Origin: CAZOOA01 sp964581355
Lineage (GTDB): Bacteria; Bacillota; Dethiobacteria; DTU022; UBA8154
Direction of reading: 5' to 3'
DNA length: 10,257 bases
Assembly (NCBI GenBank): GCA_964581355.1
Contig: CAZOOA010000089.1
Span: 1-10,257 of the forward strand
The first letter of the stretch is position 1; the number at the start of each line of letters is the position of its first letter. Below the pieces are notes generated by a model. That model was not told where the DNA came from and did not search any database. It saw only the letters and a list, made by a program, of their open reading frames with translations. Positions 5,981-10,257 of the stretch are shown here, piece after piece. Both the position numbers and the translations under genes were made by a program.

Positions 5981-8719
5981 TTAACAAGAAATAGTTGCAT
6001 GAACAACCCTGGATAACTCCCCGATGGCAAAAGGTTTCTTGATCATCCCTTTAAACCCATAGTCCTGGTAATTGGCCATAACAGGGTCATTGGAGTAACC
6101 ACTGGCCACAATCACTTTGGCTTCAGGGGCTTGCTTCAGTAATTCTTTTATCGCCTGCTTCCCGCCCATACCACCAGGTATAGTGAGATCCATAATCACT
6201 AGATCAAAGGGGCGGGCATTGTTTCGGGCGTACATATACCTTTTAACAGCTTCTTTCCCATCTTTGGCGAAACAGGCCTCATAGCCCAGGGCAGAGAGTG
6301 CTTCCCCTGTAACGGTAAGCAGATCTTCTTCGTCATCCATAACTAATATTTTTCCTGAGCCCTTAATTATATCATCTCTTAATTCCAAGCCCATGTCGCT
6401 CTCAGTAATCGCTGGAAGATAGATGCAAAAGGTGGTACCCTTCCCTGTTTCCGATTCCACATGGATACTCCCACCATGGTTTTTGACAATAGAATAAACA
6501 GTTGCCAGGCCCAGCCCTCTTCCCTTTTCTTTGGTGGTAAAAAAGGGGTCAAATATTTTGGAGAGAAGATTTTCAGGTATACCAACTCCCTTGTCTTTGA
6601 TGGATATTTGCACATAAAGTCCTTCAGTTAGCGAAAGCATGGAGTTCGGGCCTGTGGATTCCAGAGTAACGTTTTCTGCGCTTATTTCCAGTATTCCCCC
6701 TTCGGGCATAGCCTGTACTGCATTAATGGCGATGTTGTTTAATACCTGGCTGATTTGGCCTTCATCGGCTTCCACCGTATGCAGATCTTCTGCAATTTGA
6801 AATATGGGCCGGATAGGGGTGCCGCTTAAGGTAAACTTGATATCCTCAACAATCAATTGGTTAATCGAAATCCTTTCTTTTACCGGTGTTCCTCCTTTGG
6901 CAAAAGTAAACAATTGATTGGATAACTCCTTGGCGCGCATGGTTACATTCTCCATGTTTTCCAGTTTATCCAGCACCTTTGTCATGTCGTCCTTGTATAG
7001 TTTGGCCAGGTTAATGTTACCCAGCAGGGTGGCCAGGTAGTTATTAAAATCATGGGCGATACCGCCGGCCAAAATACCGATAGAATCAAGTTTATCTTCT
7101 TTGAACATTTTTTCTTCCAGGACTTTTTGTTCGGTAATATCGGCCATGATACCTAAAATTGCCGGTTGGCCTTCCCATTCTATAATATCCGAGGTTTTGG
7201 AAATCCACTTGGTTTTGCCATCACCGGCTTCAAGCCGAAATATGAAAGGGCTCTCCACCTTTTCCCCTTCCAGTCTTTTCTTGTGCCGCTCTAAAATAAG
7301 GTGCCTGTCATCTGCTTGGATAAATTCAGTGAAAAAAGTGGTTTTTATCTTTTCTAATGAGCAGCCAAAGATCATTTCCGTCATAGGGTTTGCAAATTTA
7401 ATCAAATCATCCTGGACAACAATTATAGCTTCAGTAGCGTTATTGACCAGTGTGCGGTAACGTGCTTCACTATCTTCCAAAGCTTTCTGGGCTTGTTTGC
7501 GCTCATTTATTTCCTGCTGCAAAAGCTCGTTTGCTTGAGCCAGTTCGGATGTGCGCTCCTGCACTTTTTGTTCCAGTTCGTCATTGTTTTGCTGCAGCTT
7601 TTGCTCCATTCGCTTACGCTCGGTAATGTCTTCACAAACGGCAACTGTTCTCTTAAATCTGCCACTTTCATCGCGAATTAACGCAGCGTTTAAGCGTACC
7701 CATACAATGGAACCATCTTTTCGAATATAGCGCTTTTCATTGTGGTAGCTTGAGGTTTCACCGCGTACAGCGCGTTGAAATAGCTCCCAGTCCTGTTTGC
7801 GGTCTTCCGGGTGTGTCAGCTCAGAAAAACTTTTTGTGCGCAGTTCAGCATCGGAATAACCAGTAATTTCACGATACTTTCTGTTGAACCAGATGAACTG
7901 GCCATTAATAACGTTCACCTGGACAATGCCAACGGAAGCAAAATCAAACATTGACCGGAGCTGATTTTCACTTTTTTGTAATGACTCAACTGCTTGTCTG
8001 CGTTCTGTAATATCTTTAAAAAGAACCCCCAGTTTTCTTTCTTCTTTCTCCCCGAATCTGAATACGTACACATCAAACCAGCGGTTCAAGGCCTTAACTT
8101 TATTTTCAAAACGCACAGGTTCACCTGTTAAAATTACATGACCATAAGCTTCAAGCCAGCGGTCTTCCAGCTCCGGTATGAGATGGCGTATGCGTTTTCC
8201 TTCTACACCCTGCAGCCCGGTATTTTTTTCAAAAGCAGGGTTGGTTTCCAAAAAACAAAAATCCACGGGTTTACCTTCGGTATCAAAAAACATCTCAACA
8301 ATACAAAACCCCTCGTCAATTGCATGAAAAAGCCTTTGATATTTTTCTTTATTTTCCTGCAGTTCCTGCTCTGCCTGAACCTGCTCAGTAATATCCTGGT
8401 CAATGCCGAAAATCTTGCAAGGTTTATTATTATCATCAAGGACTGCTTCTGCTTCAGTGTGAATAAGCCGCACCGTACCGTCAGGACATAAAATACGGTA
8501 ATTGAAGGCGGTTTTGCTGTGCCTGTTACGAACTGTTTCAAAACCATCCTGCAATATTTTACGATCCTCAGGATGAACCAATTCAAAAAACTGATCAAAA
8601 CGAATTTCTGGATCTGTATCAACCAGTCCGCACAGGGAAAACATCTCCTTCGAACCGGTAACCGTATTGGTCCTGAGATCCCAGGTCCAGCTTGCCAGGT
8701 AAGGCTTTTCGGGAACCAT
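5981..8719 (-). CDS. Soluble multi-PAS hybrid sensor histidine kinase with C-terminal receiver
   Basis: About 912 residues, no transmembrane segment, so it senses a cytoplasmic signal. Domains in order: PAS 1 (about 5-115, ending FGIDQDITEQ), PAS 2 (about 125-243, LGVLFKDITERR), PAS 3 (about 250-372, AVCEDITERKR), a coiled coil (about 372-415), PAS 4 (about 418-535, GIMADITEQ), then a HisKA domain with GGIAHDFNN (phospho-acceptor His557). The ATPase domain has an N box (NNIAINAVQ, 662-670), DKGVGIP (710-716), FDPFF and GRGLGLA (734-740). The receiver from about 791 has DDEED (796-800), phospho-acceptor Asp845 in VIMDLTIPGG, and Lys896 in KKPF. Numbering is from ATG 8722; the SD GGGAGG favours the adjacent ATG at 8719, 6 nt away. 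There is no DNA-binding output domain and no separate response regulator nearby, so its target is unknown. PAS ligands such as haem or flavin cannot be assigned. Confidence 0.95.
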   Translation of the reverse strand: MVPEKPYLASWTWDLRTNTVTGSKEMFSLCGLVDTDPEIRFDQFFELVHPEDRKILQDGFETVRNRHSKTAFNYRILCPDGTVRLIHTEAEAVLDDNNKPCKIFGIDQDITEQVQAEQELQENKEKYQRLFHAIDEGFCIVEMFFDTEGKPVDFCFLETNPAFEKNTGLQGVEGKRIRHLIPELEDRWLEAYGHVILTGEPVRFENKVKALNRWFDVYVFRFGEKEERKLGVLFKDITERRQAVESLQKSENQLRSMFDFASVGIVQVNVINGQFIWFNRKYREITGYSDAELRTKSFSELTHPEDRKQDWELFQRAVRGETSSYHNEKRYIRKDGSIVWVRLNAALIRDESGRFKRTVAVCEDITERKRMEQKLQQNNDELEQKVQERTSELAQANELLQQEINERKQAQKALEDSEARYRTLVNNATEAIIVVQDDLIKFANPMTEMIFGCSLEKIKTTFFTEFIQADDRHLILERHKKRLEGEKVESPFIFRLEAGDGKTKWISKTSDIIEWEGQPAILGIMADITEQKVLEEKMFKEDKLDSIGILAGGIAHDFNNYLATLLGNINLAKLYKDDMTKVLDKLENMENVTMRAKELSNQLFTFAKGGTPVKERISINQLIVEDIKFTLSGTPIRPIFQIAEDLHTVEADEGQISQVLNNIAINAVQAMPEGGILEISAENVTLESTGPNSMLSLTEGLYVQISIKDKGVGIPENLLSKIFDPFFTTKEKGRGLGLATVYSIVKNHGGSIHVESETGKGTTFCIYLPAITESDMGLELRDDIIKGSGKILVMDDEEDLLTVTGEALSALGYEACFAKDGKEAVKRYMYARNNARPFDLVIMDLTIPGGMGGKQAIKELLKQAPEAKVIVASGYSNDPVMANYQDYGFKGMIKKPFAIGELSRVVHATISC

Positions 8720-8817
8720 CATCTACCTCCCTTAGAGTAGAAACTTGCATTTTAGTGAAAAGTACATGATTTTCTTTTTCGCCATAGGATTTATATTTCC
8801 TTGTTTTAATCTTTTCC

Positions 8818-8861
8818 GGCAGCTTTCTGCTTTTGCTATATTTATAGATTTTGTTGCCGCC
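8818..8861 (-). promoter_or_regulatory. Possible structured leader upstream of the hybrid kinase gene
   Basis: On the minus strand GGCGGC (8861-8856) can pair with GCTGCC (8823-8818), with one G-U pair, enclosing an A-rich stretch holding a small CTAT/ATAG hairpin at about 8846-8835. It lies about 95 nt before the kinase start. No U tract follows, so it is not a terminator, and it does not match a riboswitch class I recognise. The rest of the 8723-8937 gap shows nothing I can name. Confidence 0.2.
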
Positions 8862-8930
8862 TAAAAGTTTCCATTGTTGATCGGGCCGGCATGGCCTTGC
8901 GTTACGACAAAACAACTAATGACAACATTA

Positions 8931-9852
8931 TTCGTATCTATATGCTGTGCTCTGAAACAGGCTGCCATCTCCACCCTTGCTCTTCTTGAACAACGTAACC
9001 TATTCCCGGAAAGGGAAAATGAAAAGCGTGCACCAGGGCTTTTTCATTTGCTGCTCTCTCTAAGATCTGCCGCCTGGTGGAAACGTTTTGCCCGGGATAT
9101 AGATCCACTGCCATGTGCCAGTCGGGTCGCTCCAGGTGAACCGGATGAATAAAAGCATCAGAAATGTAAAATAACTGCTCCCCTTTGGAAGCGATAATTA
9201 CCATCAGGTGACCCGGGGTATGGCCCGGTGTAACAACTACCTGGATGCCCGGGGTGATTTCCGTATCTTTTTCCACAAGTTCCAGCTGATCTTTTATCGG
9301 CAGCAGGTTCTTTTGCGCAATTTGTGGAAGAACCTGTGTGAATTCTTCACCCAGTTCCAGCCTGGCAAGCTCTTCTGCTGCTAACTTTCCTGAAGTCCAA
9401 AAATCCCACTCATCTTTGCACATCACGTAGCGGGCGTTGGGAAACGCTGGTTCCATCCCACCTGTTGTGTTTCCACCGATATGGTCCGGGTGGCCGTGGG
9501 TCAGGACAACTATTCCAATATCCCCCGGTGAAACACCCAGAGCTTCTAACCTCTGGAGGAGCTTGCCGGTATCAGGACCCAGGTCGGGGCCTGCCCCTGT
9601 ATCAATCAGTACCAGATTGTCCCCTGTACTAACCAGCAGGCATATATATGGGCTCACGAACTCTTCCCATTGCCCGGGCTGCAAGTTATGTTTTGAAAGC
9701 ACCTGCTCCAGGCTTTCTGACGGAACGCCTGGGAAAAGCAAAGAAACAGGCTCTGTGTACGCGTGAAATCCGTCGCACACTGCTGTACACTCATAATCGC
9801 CAACCCTAAAGGAAAAGCTATCTTTTTCCATGGCCATCGCCATCCCCCTTTT
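8931..9852 (-). repeat. Direct repeat unit 2 (duplicated MBL gene with its SD)
   Basis: Partner of 4012-4927, with matching ends at AAAAGGGGG and TAGATACGAA. It is 6 nt longer because an ATGGC-type unit at the start is doubled. No inverted repeats, target duplications or transposase flank either copy, so the copying mechanism is not visible. Confidence 0.8.
8938..9837 (-). CDS. MBL-fold metallo-hydrolase, lactonase-like (copy 2)
   Basis: Paralogue of the gene at 4019-4912 with the same architecture and every zinc ligand kept: HGHPDHIGG, PGHTPGH, YISDAF and AFHFPFPGIG. The 32 substitutions are mostly conservative and avoid the metal site; they cluster in the region about residues 120-172 (including Ile/Thr-Thr/Gly-Glu/Gly after HIGGN) and near the C-terminus (HLVP versus YVVQ), which could tune specificity. 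The start region carries ATGGCG-ATGGCC-ATGGAA, one 6-nt unit more than copy 1. The SD AAAAGGGGG (9852-9844) abuts the first ATG (9843) and lies 6 nt from the second, so ATG 9837 is preferred; 9831 gives the exact copy 1 N-terminus. It lies 126 nt after the upstream CysRS-like gene and 218 nt before the kinase gene. The substrate is not determinable; a quorum-signal or other lactone is one possibility. Confidence 0.9.
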   Translation of the reverse strand: MAMEKDSFSFRVGDYECTAVCDGFHAYTEPVSLLFPGVPSESLEQVLSKHNLQPGQWEEFVSPYICLLVSTGDNLVLIDTGAGPDLGPDTGKLLQRLEALGVSPGDIGIVVLTHGHPDHIGGNTTGGMEPAFPNARYVMCKDEWDFWTSGKLAAEELARLELGEEFTQVLPQIAQKNLLPIKDQLELVEKDTEITPGIQVVVTPGHTPGHLMVIIASKGEQLFYISDAFIHPVHLERPDWHMAVDLYPGQNVSTRRQILERAANEKALVHAFHFPFPGIGYVVQEEQGWRWQPVSEHSI

Positions 9853-9963
9853 CTAGCAAAATAGCCTAACCTGGACAGAGCCAGAGCCTTACAAGATCTA
9901 CGAAACTGCTCTTTTTACACTATAGGAGACCTCCTACTCACGTGCCTTAATCATCCCCCCAAA

Positions 9964-10257
9964 TTAGAGGTGCCAGCGCGGCCCTTCAGGCGTGTCTTCC
10001 AGTATCACTCCAACATCCTGCAGAATAGCGCGTAGCTGATCGGCTTCCGACCACCTTTTTTCCCGGCGGTACCGTTCTCTGAGTTCAACCAATTTGTTTA
10101 CCAGATGTGTAAATTTGTGAGATGTATCGGATCCCCCCTGGCTCATCCCGGTACCGGCCAAAACAATCATTTCGCGGTAAATCTCCCTGCCCTGCGAAAC
10201 AAATTCAGGGTTTTCCAGGTCGAGCTGTGCCTGCCAGAGAAACCTGTCTGCCTCGAG
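9964..10257 (-). CDS. cysS: Cysteinyl-tRNA synthetase, C-terminal part (5' end beyond the window)
   Basis: The frame is open from the window edge (97 codons visible) and ends with TAA at 9966-9964. The last 50 or so residues, LVELRERYRREKRWSEADQLRAILQDVGVILEDTPEGPRWHL, match the C-terminal anticodon-binding helices of cysteinyl-tRNA synthetase, including the hallmark A-D-x-x-R and GVILEDTPxGxRW ending. The preceding residues (LEADRFLWQAQLDLENPEFVSQG and on) would fall in the helical DALR-like region but are not clearly typical, so a divergent or truncated synthetase, or another protein carrying this terminal domain, cannot be excluded. No catalytic HIGH or KMSKS motif is in view because that part is outside the window. 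Confidence 0.75.
   Translation of the reverse strand, partial: LEADRFLWQAQLDLENPEFVSQGREIYREMIVLAGTGMSQGGSDTSHKFTHLVNKLVELRERYRREKRWSEADQLRAILQDVGVILEDTPEGPRWHL

Noticed and set aside
8203..8622. Minus-strand 139-codon frame within the kinase gene
   Set aside because: Shadow in another frame of the PAS-coding region.
8619..8915. 98-codon minus-strand frame spanning the kinase start and its upstream gap
   Set aside because: Overlaps the kinase N-terminus out of frame, is lysine/arginine-rich low-complexity sequence, and shows no family-like features.
9923..9936. Inverted repeat TAGGAG-AC-CTCCTA between the CysRS-like gene and MBL copy 2, containing an SD-like AGGAGG
   Set aside because: Two-base loop and no U tract, so not a terminator; the SD-like core is followed only by GTG-TAA. 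A protein operator is possible but unsupported.
1..10257. CRISPR arrays, tRNA or rRNA genes, transposase genes
   Set aside because: No regularly spaced repeats, cloverleaf-like sequence or transposase-like reading frame was seen on either strand.

Overview
All confidently recognised genes in this window lie on the minus strand, so transcription runs from high to low coordinates. The content suggests an anaerobic or metabolically versatile bacterium, most likely a Firmicute of the Clostridia type: purine-rich Shine-Dalgarno sites, intrinsic terminators with U tracts, a stand-alone HdrB-like CCG iron-sulfur protein, a PAS-rich soluble hybrid kinase, and a group II intron. This taxonomic call is inference from style and gene content, not from a marker gene.

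Layout in transcription order: (1) 10257-9964, the 3' end of a gene whose product ends like cysteinyl-tRNA synthetase; (2) 9837-8938, an MBL-fold hydrolase of lactonase-like type (copy 2); (3) 8719-5981, a soluble hybrid sensor histidine kinase with about four PAS domains and a C-terminal receiver; (4) 5869-5075, a two-CCG-domain HdrB-like protein followed by a clear intrinsic terminator; (5) 4912-4019, MBL hydrolase copy 1, about 89% identical to copy 2; (6) 3752-1941, a glutamine-hydrolysing asparagine synthetase; (7) 1964 to about 87, a group II intron inserted in sense orientation at the very end of the asparagine synthetase gene, encoding its own reverse transcriptase/maturase (1480-179). 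At the window start there is a short plus-strand reading-frame end and a cluster of palindromes.

The best-supported unusual point is the intron. Two exon-binding sequences in its 5' RNA (1808-1803 and 1781-1776) are perfectly complementary to the 12 contiguous exon bases just before the GTGCG intron start. This places the 5' splice site exactly between codons of asnB, and the last seven residues and stop codon of the asparagine synthetase frame are therefore intron sequence. The intron 3' end is less orderly: domain V is present at 147-115, but what follows is a perfect 32-bp palindrome rather than a recognisable domain VI, and no asparagine synthetase C-terminus can be read beyond it.

The second theme is a duplicated MBL hydrolase gene whose copied unit runs from the ribosome binding site to just past the stop codon and excludes upstream control DNA. 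The two copies bracket the hybrid kinase and the CCG protein. Copy 1 sits directly behind the intrinsic terminator of the CCG gene, so it needs read-through, attenuation control or an overlapping promoter. Whether the kinase, CCG protein and hydrolases form one functional module is inference from co-orientation only.
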